DNA from: Rhodopirellula islandica
GTDB lineage: Bacteria; Planctomycetota; Planctomycetia; Pirellulales; Pirellulaceae
NCBI RefSeq assembly: GCF_001027925.1
Contig: NZ_LECT01000048.1
Location: forward strand, 62,001 to 126,000
Reading direction: 5' to 3'
DNA: 64,000 nt
The notes beneath the pieces are model-generated. The model did not search any database. It saw only the letters and a program-made list of their open reading frames with translations, and was not told the origin of the DNA. Shown here one piece after another: positions 1-8,395 of this stretch. Positions within the stretch are counted from its first letter, which is position 1. Each line of letters begins with the position of its first letter. A program made the translations under genes and the position numbers.

Positions 1-2
1 AG

Positions 3-164
3 CCTTTGTACCCCAACGAAATGCTTTATTGGCACAAAGACCGCTACCACAACTATTATGACAATGGTCGTGGTATGAACCGCACGCGAGCGATTTACTA
101 CAGCCCGCCGGTTCGCCAAGCCGCCAGCAATTTCTACTGGAACACGTTGCGTCTGCCTCGCTGA
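3..164 (+). CDS. C-terminal fragment of a small secreted-type protein (5' cut by window edge)
   Basis: An open frame runs from the window edge to TGA at 162-164 and gives about 53 residues ending in TLRLPR. It is rich in Tyr, Asn and His (for example RYHNYYDNGRG) and resembles in composition the next gene, which has a clear signal peptide. Both lie on the same strand about 105 bases apart, so they may be a pair of small exported proteins. No family was recognised and the true start is outside the window. Confidence 0.5.
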   Translation, partial: PLYPNEMLYWHKDRYHNYYDNGRGMNRTRAIYYSPPVRQAASNFYWNTLRLPR

Positions 165-269
165 TCCAGCCTCTGGCAACGCGAACCTTTCGCGAAACTG
201 ACTCCCCCCGTCCGTTCTTTGCAGCGGAATGTTGTTGCCAAAACCACCGTCCTCGAGGACCCCCGAGCT

Positions 270-650
270 ATGAAACGCATCGTCCTTTGTCTCGCCGCCT
301 TGGCTGCTTTCAGCGGCTTGGCCGGTTCATCCGAACAAGCCCAAGCGGCTGACCCGTACGCGGTGACCCAGGTTTGGAACCACAACTTTGCACAAACGCG
401 TGCTTGGCACAGCAATTACTACTACGCCCCGAACGGGCAACCGACCGCGATGGTCGTCCCCCCAACCGCTCACCTGCGGCAAACGTATTCGTGGGGCGTC
501 AGCCAAAATACGAACCACCCGATTTATCACCAGTACGGTCGCAATGCTAGCACGCCAGGTGCAGCGGCACCGGGTCGTTTTCAGGCGACACCGAACTGGC
601 CCAGCCACACCGATCAATTCGGTTTGAACTACGTTCGCGCCCCTTGGTGA
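270..650 (+). CDS. Small secreted protein of unknown function
   Basis: This is a 126-residue protein. The ATG at 270 was chosen over an upstream in-frame ATG at 219 because it starts a textbook signal peptide (MKRIVLCLAALAAFSGLAG, cleavage near AQA-ADP). The mature part is rich in Tyr, Asn, His, Pro and Trp and has no cysteine-based or enzyme-like motif that I recognise. The gene follows a truncated gene of similar composition. A terminator-like hairpin with a T-run lies about 75 bases downstream. Function unknown; an envelope role is only inferred from the signal peptide. Confidence 0.65.
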   Translation: MKRIVLCLAALAAFSGLAGSSEQAQAADPYAVTQVWNHNFAQTRAWHSNYYYAPNGQPTAMVVPPTAHLRQTYSWGVSQNTNHPIYHQYGRNASTPGAAAPGRFQATPNWPSHTDQFGLNYVRAPW

Positions 651-1171
651 GTTGAACGCAGATCGAACAAGCCATTTTGAAGCAGCGGACGAATACTTCC
701 GCTGAATCAATGCAACACATGACGGGACGGTGTTCCCGCTGAATCAGCTCGTCCGGGGCTGATTTGGCGGAGGCACCGTCTCGTTTTTTGCGCGCGGTAA
801 GAAGTTCCCGCCCGGGACGCTTCCACAGCATGCAGGCGCCGTCTCAATCAGAACAACCGCCATAGTTCACGCACGCCGCCTGGAATCCCATCCCAACCGG
901 ACGGTTGTTCACTGAGCTCGCCGCATCGATCGTGAGAGCGTCCTAGGCTTCAGAGTCACAATCCAGCGATTGCGTCCTGAACGGTGTTGGCCGCCAAAGG
1001 CGGGGACAGGGATCATGCACCCACCCCCACTTTTGCCACCATGTTCCCAATTGATACACAGACCAGGCATCGAAAAGTGGACCAAACAGGCCGACTTTGC
1101 CGATGAGAAGGTTGCTGGATTGAGACGCATGCGTTTTTCGTCTCACTCATTCAAATCTTCTTTGGTTCGTC
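651..1171. other. Intergenic region upstream of fliD
   Basis: This gap of about 520 bases holds the terminator-like hairpin at 726-789 and presumably the fliD promoter. No convincing sigma-28 or sigma-54 promoter and no coding region were seen. Confidence 0.4.
726..789 (+). terminator. Probable intrinsic terminator
   Basis: An outer stem GACGGTG/CACCGTC (726-732 with 774-780) and an inner stem AATCAGC/GCTGATT (742-748 with 58-64 of the same line, 758-764) form a long two-part hairpin. A run of six T follows at about 784-789. It lies downstream of the small secreted-protein gene on the same strand. Confidence 0.5.
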
Positions 1172-3553
1172 ATGGCTCGCTTGCAATCATCGATCGGATT
1201 GGTCACCGGAACCGACATCGTCGGGACGGTCGATCAATTGATGGCCATCAGTGGACAACCTCGCGACCGCCTGCTCGCGAAAACAGAAGAGCTGCTTGGT
1301 CAACAACAACAAATCGCCTCGCTGACAGCGTCTGTGATTGGTGTCCAACTGTCTGGCGATGCGCTCGGCTCGTCGGCGTTGTTCAGCAGCAAGAACGCGA
1401 CTTCGTCCAATGACGATGCGTTGTCCGTGTCGACTCGCGACGAAGTCACCAACGGCAACCACCTGATTCGCACGCTCCGGACGGCCGCCACCCACAGTGT
1501 CGCTTCCGCGCAGAGTTTCAGCTCGTTCGATGAGGGGTTGAGCCTGTCGGGTTCGCTCACGATCAAACCTAGCGGGTTTGTTGACACCAAGGTCAGCCTG
1601 TCCCAGCTCAACAATGGCTTGGGCGTCGAGGGCGGTTCAATCCGCCTGACCGACCGCAGTGGAACGTCCGCGGAGGTCGACCTTTCCCAAGCTCGCACCG
1701 TCGACGATGTGCTGCAAGCGATCAACGACGCTGACGTTGATATCCAAGCCACGACATCTGGCGGAAAGATTCAACTGATCGATCAGACGGGCCAAACGCT
1801 CAGCAATCTGAAAGTCGAACAACTCGGAACCGCGGAAACCGCCGCTGACCTCGGCCTGCACGGAATTGATGTGGCCGCCAGCACCGTCGACGGCCACGAC
1901 ATTCCGATGCCCGACGGGGTGGAATCACTCAACGGAGCCAGCCTGTCGCAATTGGGCGGTGGCAACGGGCTGGGCACCCTGACGACTCTGGACATTCAAA
2001 CCGGCGACGGCAGCACGGCCAGCGTCGATCTGTCCGGGGCAACCTCGCTCAACGAAGTCATTGATGCAATCAATGGCAGTGGACTGGACGTCATCGCTCG
2101 AATCAACGACGCCGGCAACGGACTCCGCCTGCGTGACGTCTCTGGCGGAGCCGGCACGTTCGAGATCAGTGCGGCGGATGATACCGCTACCAATCTCGGC
2201 ATCGCCGCCTCAACCACCGATGACATCGTGGTTGGCGAAGACCTCAACTTTCAATCGGTGACGGTCGACACCAAACTGTCCGAATTGAACGCTGGGGCAG
2301 GCGTCGGCTCCGGCAGCTTCACCATCCGAGACAGCAACGGATCCACTGGCGGGATCAACTTGGCCGTTGACGAGATTGAAACGATCGGCGACCTGATCGA
2401 TCGAATCAATTCCTTGGAGATTGGTGTCGAAGCCGCGATCAACGAAAGCGGTGACGGCGTCGTGATCACGGACACCGCTGGCGGTGCATCCACACTCAAG
2501 ATTGAAGACACCGGCACCGGAACCGTCGCCGCCGGTTTGGGATTGGCGGGCACCGCTGCCCCGGGCGAAAGCATCGCCGGCAGCGAGTCCATTTCGATCG
2601 AGATCACCGAAGACGACACGCTCGAATCAATCGTTGAGAAGATCAATTTGTCGGATCGCTACGCGGACGCATCGATCGTGTCGAACTCCGACGGTTCGTA
2701 CGGGTTGCAAATCCGAAGCAAGCAGGGCGGCGACGCAGGACGGATCTCCGTCAACCTGGAAGGGATCGACCTGAATCTACGGACCGCCTCGAAAGGCCAA
2801 GACGCTCTGCTGTCGATCTCGACCGACGGCGGAACCGAACGTTTCTTGACATCGACCGACGGTGTGTTTGAAGACGAAATCAGTGGGCTGAATCTGACCG
2901 TCAAGGAATTGTCAGACGATCCCATCAGCGTCAACGTGGACGACGATCACGACACAATCGTGTCCGCCATCACACGATTTGCAGATCAATACAACAAACT
3001 GATCGACAACATCGAAGAAGTGACGTTCTTCGATGCGGAAGCCAACGAAGTGGGACTGCTATTCGGATCCTCCGAAACCTTGCGGATCCAAAATGGGTAT
3101 TCGCGATTGCTGACCGGAACGTTGCCGTCGAGCAGCGGCGACTCCATTCGCTCGTTCAGTCAAATCGGCGTGCGGATCGATGAGAACGGCCAACTGCAAG
3201 TCGACGAAACCAAATTGAAGGCCGCCTTGGAAACCGACACGGATGCCGTGGAAGAGTTCTTCAACAAAACCAACGACGAGGATGAGAACATCGGCATGGT
3301 GGGCCAGTTGAAGAACCTCGCCGACACCTACGCCGGCGTGGACAACGGCATGTTGATTCGCAAAACACAGACTTTGTCGGATCACATCGAACGCAACGAT
3401 GACCGGGTGGATTCCATGAACACTCTGTTGGACGCTCAACGAGAACGATTGCTGAGCCAGTACTACGCGATGGAAGAAGCCATCGCCAAGATCCAGGCCA
3501 ACACCTCTTCCATCAGCAGCATCGAGTACATCGGCCCGGTTGGCTCCGAGTGA
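1172..3553 (+). CDS. fliD: Flagellar hook-associated protein 2 (filament cap)
   Basis: FliD forms the pentameric cap at the filament tip, under which exported flagellin folds. The 793-residue protein has the FliD N-terminal signature (SSIGLVTGTDIVGTVDQLM, residues 6-24). Its conserved C-terminal region (about 545-785) ends in a coiled-coil-like helix with DRVDSMNTLLDAQRERLLSQ. Between them lie three successive units of roughly 110 residues (about 141-250, 257-360, 367-470). Each begins with a LSQL/LSEL..G.G hook-IN type motif followed by a D-hydrophobic-AIN segment. Enteric FliD is under 500 residues, so the growth is in this exposed middle part. No other flagellar gene is adjacent in the window; ispF is convergent downstream. 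Confidence 0.88.
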   Translation: MARLQSSIGLVTGTDIVGTVDQLMAISGQPRDRLLAKTEELLGQQQQIASLTASVIGVQLSGDALGSSALFSSKNATSSNDDALSVSTRDEVTNGNHLIRTLRTAATHSVASAQSFSSFDEGLSLSGSLTIKPSGFVDTKVSLSQLNNGLGVEGGSIRLTDRSGTSAEVDLSQARTVDDVLQAINDADVDIQATTSGGKIQLIDQTGQTLSNLKVEQLGTAETAADLGLHGIDVAASTVDGHDIPMPDGVESLNGASLSQLGGGNGLGTLTTLDIQTGDGSTASVDLSGATSLNEVIDAINGSGLDVIARINDAGNGLRLRDVSGGAGTFEISAADDTATNLGIAASTTDDIVVGEDLNFQSVTVDTKLSELNAGAGVGSGSFTIRDSNGSTGGINLAVDEIETIGDLIDRINSLEIGVEAAINESGDGVVITDTAGGASTLKIEDTGTGTVAAGLGLAGTAAPGESIAGSESISIEITEDDTLESIVEKINLSDRYADASIVSNSDGSYGLQIRSKQGGDAGRISVNLEGIDLNLRTASKGQDALLSISTDGGTERFLTSTDGVFEDEISGLNLTVKELSDDPISVNVDDDHDTIVSAITRFADQYNKLIDNIEEVTFFDAEANEVGLLFGSSETLRIQNGYSRLLTGTLPSSSGDSIRSFSQIGVRIDENGQLQVDETKLKAALETDTDAVEEFFNKTNDEDENIGMVGQLKNLADTYAGVDNGMLIRKTQTLSDHIERNDDRVDSMNTLLDAQRERLLSQYYAMEEAIAKIQANTSSISSIEYIGPVGSE

Positions 3554-3597
3554 TCAGCTCCGAGTGATCGCCAACGGAATGCCCGGCAGCCTGCCGT

Positions 3598-4095
3598 TCA
3601 ACGGCGGTGGAGCATCACCACGACTCTTGCCGCAATCGCTTCGCTGCGTCCGACTGCGTCGACTCCTTCTCCGGTCTTGGCCTTCAAACCAACCTGCTCG
3701 ACGCTGGTTTGCAACATCTCCGCTAGCGTTTCCCGCATCGAGTCAATGTGCGGTGCCATCTTGGGCTTCTGCGCTAGGATGACCGCGTCGAGGTTGTTGA
3801 TTTGGTACCCCGCCGCCTGCACTCGCCGGAGCGCTTCGACGACAAAGTCGCGGCTGTCTCGGTCCCGGTTGACTTCGGCATCATCCGGGAACAACCGGCC
3901 GATATCAGGTCCGGCGATGGCTCCCATCAACGCATCGGTGACGGCGTGCAGCAAGACATCGGCGTCGCTGTGACCGATGGCATGAAAATCCCCGGGAATT
4001 TCAACACCACCGACACGCAGTGGACCGCTTTCCCCCAGCCGATGTGAGTCGTACCCCAGTCCAATTCGAAAGGCGAGGGATGGAGAACTGGTCAT
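3598..4095 (-). CDS. ispF: 2-C-methyl-D-erythritol 2,4-cyclodiphosphate synthase
   Basis: IspF converts CDP-methylerythritol 2-phosphate to the cyclic diphosphate in the MEP route to isoprenoids. The 165-residue length is usual for the family. Visible family motifs are GYDSHRL near the N-terminus (Asp and His metal ligands), the HSDADVLLHAVTDAL metal/substrate segment, DIGRLFPD, LDAVILAQKPKMAPHI and the C-terminal KTGEGVDAVGR loop. The ATG at 4095 was chosen over an upstream in-frame start at 4143 because the fold begins directly with FRIGLGYD. The gene converges on fliD with only 44 bases between stops. Confidence 0.93.
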   Translation of the reverse strand: MTSSPSLAFRIGLGYDSHRLGESGPLRVGGVEIPGDFHAIGHSDADVLLHAVTDALMGAIAGPDIGRLFPDDAEVNRDRDSRDFVVEALRRVQAAGYQINNLDAVILAQKPKMAPHIDSMRETLAEMLQTSVEQVGLKAKTGEGVDAVGRSEAIAARVVVMLHRR

Positions 4096-5197
4096 GAAAC
4101 AATCCGTCGGAGTACCGGAAACGAACGGGCAACAAGGGTCCAAGCAACCGAGCGCCGGGCTCAGCCAAAGTGGGCTGGCGTCCAGCAGCGGACCATAAAT
4201 TCAACGGTATCACCTGATTCGACAAGCCGCCAACGCAAAACAAATCCTTCTGAGGCACCGGGAAAGCGGCCAAACACGTACGGCACTTGGTTACCGGGAG
4301 ATGATCGAGGTTGGGTGGAATATCGACGTGGTTGGCAAGTCGCCGATTGGCGCTAGCCTGGGCTGTCAAAACTTGAGGGTTATCACGAACAATACGGCGA
4401 TAATTTTGGTTCTGTCCCACGCCCCAACGGGGCAGCGCTATAATAGCCCCAGGCATCGCCTGGGGTTTCGTGACGGAGGCTCCATCGCGAGCCCCAACGG
4501 GGCGGCCCTAACAGAGAATCCCCCAAAAACGCTAGGGCCGCCCCGTTGGGGCTTTGCAATTTTGGTCCCGCCATAAGCCAGGGCGTTGCCCTGGGCTGTC
4601 ATAGGTCTGCCCCCTTGGGGCGGAGTCGTGGAACAGAACTTGCGCAAACCGATACGCTCCACAACACCAAGCATTTCGCAGCCCAGCGGTAGCCCACGGT
4701 TACCGAAAACGAACCGGACGCGATCGCGTTCCGGCTGATTGAATCAACAGCCTGTGGCGCGCCGGGTTCGTATTTTGACTTGCAACGAAGGAGGAAACCT
4801 GCCTGCTCAATCCTGAGCATTCACTCTGTCACCCGCGTGCAGCGAACCGACCGGAATCATTTGCCGCAGTCCAATCGACCTGCGGATGAAGCCGAATTTC
4901 GTCCACACACGCCCCCTAGGAATCTCGGGGGCCTTTCAATGCAGTTGAGACGACTCGGTCCTCCACGGGATGGAATCCCCAGGGGCCGTCACCCGAATCC
5001 TAGTTGGCGAACAAACCATCGCCCGAGTTCGTGCGTACGTCGCGAACAAGGAACCTCCTGAACGAATGTTTCTTGCCGGGGCCAGCCCCTGCGAATCGAC
5101 GGGCCCTTTCAATGGACGGTCCCACCCTTTCGCGATCACGCTCGATTTGGTGTGCTTTCGCGTCCCATCGTACGTTTTCCCTTCCTCGGTCTTTCGC
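4096..5197. other. Long intergenic region with clustered hairpin repeats
   Basis: About 1.1 kb separates ispF from the cyclophilin-like gene. The middle (4421-4621) holds four copies of a GCCCCAACGGGGC-type palindrome and several other short dyads, annotated separately. I see no convincing gene in the rest; open frames here lack recognisable signals. Confidence 0.5.
4421..4621. repeat. Cluster of GCCCCAACGGGGC palindromic repeats
   Basis: GCCCCAACGGGGC occurs at 4421-4433 and 4491-4503. Its inverse GCCCCGTTGGGGC is at 4540-4552 and a variant GCCCCCTTGGGGC at 4609-4621. Copies two and three form a perfect 20-base inverted repeat (4491-4510 with 4533-4552, loop 22). Smaller dyads CCCCAGGC/GCCTGGGG (4447-4465) and CAGGGC/GCCCTG (4579-4593) sit between them. 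Arrangement and spacing are irregular, unlike a CRISPR. Confidence 0.8.
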
Positions 5198-6595
5198 ATG
5201 CTCGCTTTCTCGAACCAATCTTCTCGACGGTCACGCAGGCTAGCAACGGCCCCGATTTTGATCGCCATGTTCTTGACGGCTGGACTGGGCGTTCCCGCTC
5301 TGACGGGCTGGGTTGATCCAGCCACGGCGCAGGAATCCGGAGCCAGCTCGGACGAGGATGCCCACGACCACTCTCACGACGACGCCGCCCAGACGCAGCA
5401 GGGCGTTGACGGTGGCCGAGTCAAAGACGATCCCGAGATGATCGCCAAGACCTTGGCGGAGATGCCCGACGATGTTCGCAAAGAGGCCGAGGAGATCTAT
5501 GCGAAATTTCGTTCCACTCACCATGAGTTGCTGGCATCAATGCTGGAACTTCGCAAGATTCACATTCGATACAACAACGACATCGATCGCAGCCGGGAAG
5601 CCTCGAAAGCATTTCGGGTTCAGCAACACAAGACATGGGACCTGATGCAGGAGCAGATGGAAAACTCGGTCAAGGTTTTTCGATTGCTGCCCAGTCCTGA
5701 AGCGGCCAGCTACATGGTCACAATGGTCCAGCACCATTTCGACAACGACATCTACGATCTCGCCACCTTCGAAGCCGCGGCGAGATTGATTGATATCGGC
5801 CAGAACTATCGCTACTTGTTTCTGACCGCTGCGCGGGCGGGAATCGCCAACGGCAACTTCGAGACCGCTCGCAAGGTCTACGAATCACTTGAACAGGACG
5901 AACTGGAACAGGTTGACCTGGCCAACAAGCACTTCCTCGATGCATTGGAAAAGCAGTACAAAGAAGAACAAGAACGGATGGAGAAGATCGATCGGGATTC
6001 GCTTCCACAAGTTCGCCTGACCACCACTCGCGGTGATGTCCTGATCGAGCTGTATCCCGAAGAAGCTCCCTCGACGGTGGCCCACTTCATGAAGCTGGTG
6101 GAAGACGGGTTCTACGATGGCCTGGACTTCACCCAAGTCGTTGCCAACATGCTGGCGATGTCAGGTGACCCGGCCGGAGACGGACGCGGCAACAGCGGCC
6201 AATTCTTGATCGATGAGCACACCAACGAGAACTCGCATCATGTTCTCCGGGGTTCGGTGGTGATGGCCAAGATCCCCATGGGCGAAGGCCGCTTCATCGA
6301 AAACTCCGCCAGCTCACAAATCGCCATTTTCTTCTTGCCCGTCGCCGTGGCCTCCAGTCACCAGACCGTCTTCGGAAGGGTCATCGAAGGCATGGACCGC
6401 GTCAGCGCGATGCGCCGCCGCGATCCATCGAAGAGTGACGAGAAGAAAATCCAGTTGCCGCCCGATGCGATCATCTCTGCTGAAGTCGTTCGCAAGGGGC
6501 CAGATCTGCCTGAACCCAACTACGTCGATATGCAGGCAGAATTGGAAAAAGCGGAAGCAGCCGGCCTGATCAAACTGAAAAAGCCGAAGGAATAG
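5198..6595 (+). CDS. Secreted cyclophilin-type PPIase-like protein with altered active site
   Basis: This is a protein of about 465 residues. I chose the ATG at 5198 because it opens a basic stretch and a hydrophobic export signal (RRSRRLATAPILIAMFLTAG) ending near ATAQ-ES; the frame stays open upstream to 4970. A His/Asp-rich linker and a helical region (about 70-265) precede a cyclophilin domain (about 269-411), recognisable from TRGDVLIELYPEEAPSTVAHF, NSASSQIAIFF and HQTVFGRVIEGMDRV. The catalytic strand that normally reads FHRxxPGFMxQGGD reads FTQVVANMLAMSGD here, so the usual catalytic Arg, Phe and Gln are absent. Peptidyl-prolyl isomerase activity is therefore doubtful and a binding or chaperone role is possible. 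Confidence 0.82.
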   Translation: MLAFSNQSSRRSRRLATAPILIAMFLTAGLGVPALTGWVDPATAQESGASSDEDAHDHSHDDAAQTQQGVDGGRVKDDPEMIAKTLAEMPDDVRKEAEEIYAKFRSTHHELLASMLELRKIHIRYNNDIDRSREASKAFRVQQHKTWDLMQEQMENSVKVFRLLPSPEAASYMVTMVQHHFDNDIYDLATFEAAARLIDIGQNYRYLFLTAARAGIANGNFETARKVYESLEQDELEQVDLANKHFLDALEKQYKEEQERMEKIDRDSLPQVRLTTTRGDVLIELYPEEAPSTVAHFMKLVEDGFYDGLDFTQVVANMLAMSGDPAGDGRGNSGQFLIDEHTNENSHHVLRGSVVMAKIPMGEGRFIENSASSQIAIFFLPVAVASSHQTVFGRVIEGMDRVSAMRRRDPSKSDEKKIQLPPDAIISAEVVRKGPDLPEPNYVDMQAELEKAEAAGLIKLKKPKE

Positions 6596-6735
6596 GCCAA
6601 CATTTGATCGAATTGCCGTTCACCGCGGCGGCATTGTTGGCCCCTTGGTTTCGACTGGGTTAAACTGCACGCTGCAGCAGTGGCGGCCTCGCGTCTCTGT
6701 CCCCGCCTTGTCGAAATCCCCTTCGCGAACATTTC

Positions 6736-8160
6736 ATGCCTTCACGCTCCTCCGTGCCGCCCGAAAACGAATCGCCGAACGATCCAGCTGGCGATCCGCT
6801 TTCCGGTTCCAAGCGATCGGCCGTGTTGGACCAACGCGCCAATCGTCGCAAATTCATCCAAAGCGGCGGCATCATGCTGGCCGGCGGCAGTGTGCTGGGG
6901 ACCAACCTCAGCGTCGCTCAGGGGGCTCATGTCTACGGCGACGACACGCTGAAGATTGGCTTGATCGGCTGTGGCAGTCGCGGCACCAACGCGGTGATCC
7001 AAGCCCTGAACACCGACGGCGCAACCCGCTTGGTCGCCATGGCGGACGCGTTCGAGAACAATTTGCAATCTGCCTACCGTGCCATCAAGAGCAAACACGG
7101 CAACAGCGGCCCAGGCGGGAAACGAGTCGATGTGGACGGGGCTCGGTTTGTCGGCCTGGACGGCTGGAAACAGGTGCTCCAAAGCGATGCGGACATCGTC
7201 TTCCTCACCACGCCTCCCGGATTCCGACCGCTGCATTTCGAGAAGGCGATTGAAGCCGGCAAACATGTCTTCATGGAGAAACCGGTTGCGACCGACGCGC
7301 CGGGAGTCCGCCGTGTCCTGGCGGCCAACGAAGTCGCGAAGCAAAAGGGTTTGGCTGTTGCGGTTGGCTTGCAACGCCACCATGAATCACGCTACCGCGA
7401 ATGTGTCCAACGACTTCAAGAAGGCGCGATCGGTGATCCAATCTTTGCCCGCGCCTACTGGAATGGTGCCGGGTCCAGGTTGCGCCCTCGTCCGAACAAC
7501 GCTTCGGAACTGGAATATCAACTTCGCCAGTGGCAACACTTCAATTGGACTGGCGGCGACCACATCGCGGAACAACACGTTCACAACCTGGATGTGATCA
7601 ATTGGGTGCTGGGGCAGCACCCAGTCTCCGCTCAAGGCCAAGGCGGCCGCGATTCACGATCCGATCAAACGCTGGGTGAAACATTTGATCATCACATGGT
7701 CGAGTTCACCTACGCGAAGGACGTGCGACTGCTCAGTCAATGCCGCCATGTTCGTGGATGTTGGAACACGGTCAGCGAACACATCCACGGCACGCAAGGA
7801 TCCTGTGACATCAGCGCCGCGATCATTCGCGACACGAGCGGCAAAGTGGTCTGGCAGAGCGCCCAGAAAAACTCCAAGGACAAAGGCTGCCAGCAAGCCC
7901 AGGACGACCTCTTCGCCGCACTTCGAAATGGAGACATTCCCAACGAAGGTGAGTACGGGGCGACCAGCACCATGACCGCAATCATGGGTCGAATGGCCAG
8001 TTACTCAGGCAAAATCGTCCGTTGGAACGAGACCCTGCAAAGCGACCAATGCTTGGCCGATGTTGACGCGTTGAATTCCCTTCAGGACATCGCCCCGGTT
8101 CAGCCACTTCCCGACGGAAACTACGCTGTCGCGATTCCCGGGCAGACCAAAGTTCTCTAA
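6736..8160 (+). CDS. Tat-exported Gfo/Idh/MocA family oxidoreductase
   Basis: This 474-residue NAD(P)-dependent sugar-dehydrogenase-like protein has a twin-arginine signal (RRKFIQSGGIMLAGG, about residues 36-50). The Rossmann motif LKIGLIGCGSRGTNAV and the family EKP motif (HVFMEKPVATDAPG) follow, then the C-terminal substrate domain with GDHIAEQHVHNLDVINWVLG. The substrate cannot be told; exported members are abundant in planctomycetes and usually act on sugar derivatives. The TAA stop (8158-8160) lies inside the terminal repeat of a palindromic element that starts at 8157, so the element abuts the end of the coding region. Confidence 0.88.
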   Translation: MPSRSSVPPENESPNDPAGDPLSGSKRSAVLDQRANRRKFIQSGGIMLAGGSVLGTNLSVAQGAHVYGDDTLKIGLIGCGSRGTNAVIQALNTDGATRLVAMADAFENNLQSAYRAIKSKHGNSGPGGKRVDVDGARFVGLDGWKQVLQSDADIVFLTTPPGFRPLHFEKAIEAGKHVFMEKPVATDAPGVRRVLAANEVAKQKGLAVAVGLQRHHESRYRECVQRLQEGAIGDPIFARAYWNGAGSRLRPRPNNASELEYQLRQWQHFNWTGGDHIAEQHVHNLDVINWVLGQHPVSAQGQGGRDSRSDQTLGETFDHHMVEFTYAKDVRLLSQCRHVRGCWNTVSEHIHGTQGSCDISAAIIRDTSGKVVWQSAQKNSKDKGCQQAQDDLFAALRNGDIPNEGEYGATSTMTAIMGRMASYSGKIVRWNETLQSDQCLADVDALNSLQDIAPVQPLPDGNYAVAIPGQTKVL

Positions 8161-8285
8161 GCAGGTCGGCAGGAGTGATCAAGCACAACCATGTGAGCCG
8201 TTTGGGCGTTCGCCCCGGTTGTGCGTGAAAACCGTGGCGAACGCCAGCGGCTCACATACCCGATGACACCTGCGTACCTGCTTAG
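8157..8285 (+). repeat. Palindromic repeat element, copy A (full length)
   Basis: This 129-base element is bounded by perfect 10-base inverted ends CTAAGCAGGT (8157-8166) and ACCTGCTTAG (8276-8285). The two arms are imperfect inverted copies of each other (ATGTGAGCCGTTTGGGCG against CGCCAGCGGCTCACAT), so the whole can fold into one hairpin. Its reverse complement is nearly identical to copy E at 41887-42014. Confidence 0.88.
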
Positions 8286-8395
8286 CTCAAACGCCGGGGG
8301 AGCCCAATCGCATCAAAAGCGAACATCGCCGGATCTGAAACGCCATGCGTTCATGAACGGCCACCCATCCATGAACGCCCAACGGCGTCAGCCTG

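Noticed and set aside
1083-1106. Possible sigma-28 flagellar promoter (CAAA and GCCGATGA) upstream of fliD
   Set aside because: The spacing is about 12 bases instead of about 15 and the -35 box is weak, so it is probably chance.
4421-4621. CRISPR-like array
   Set aside because: The repeats are short palindromes with irregular spacing and mixed orientation, and no cas gene is present.
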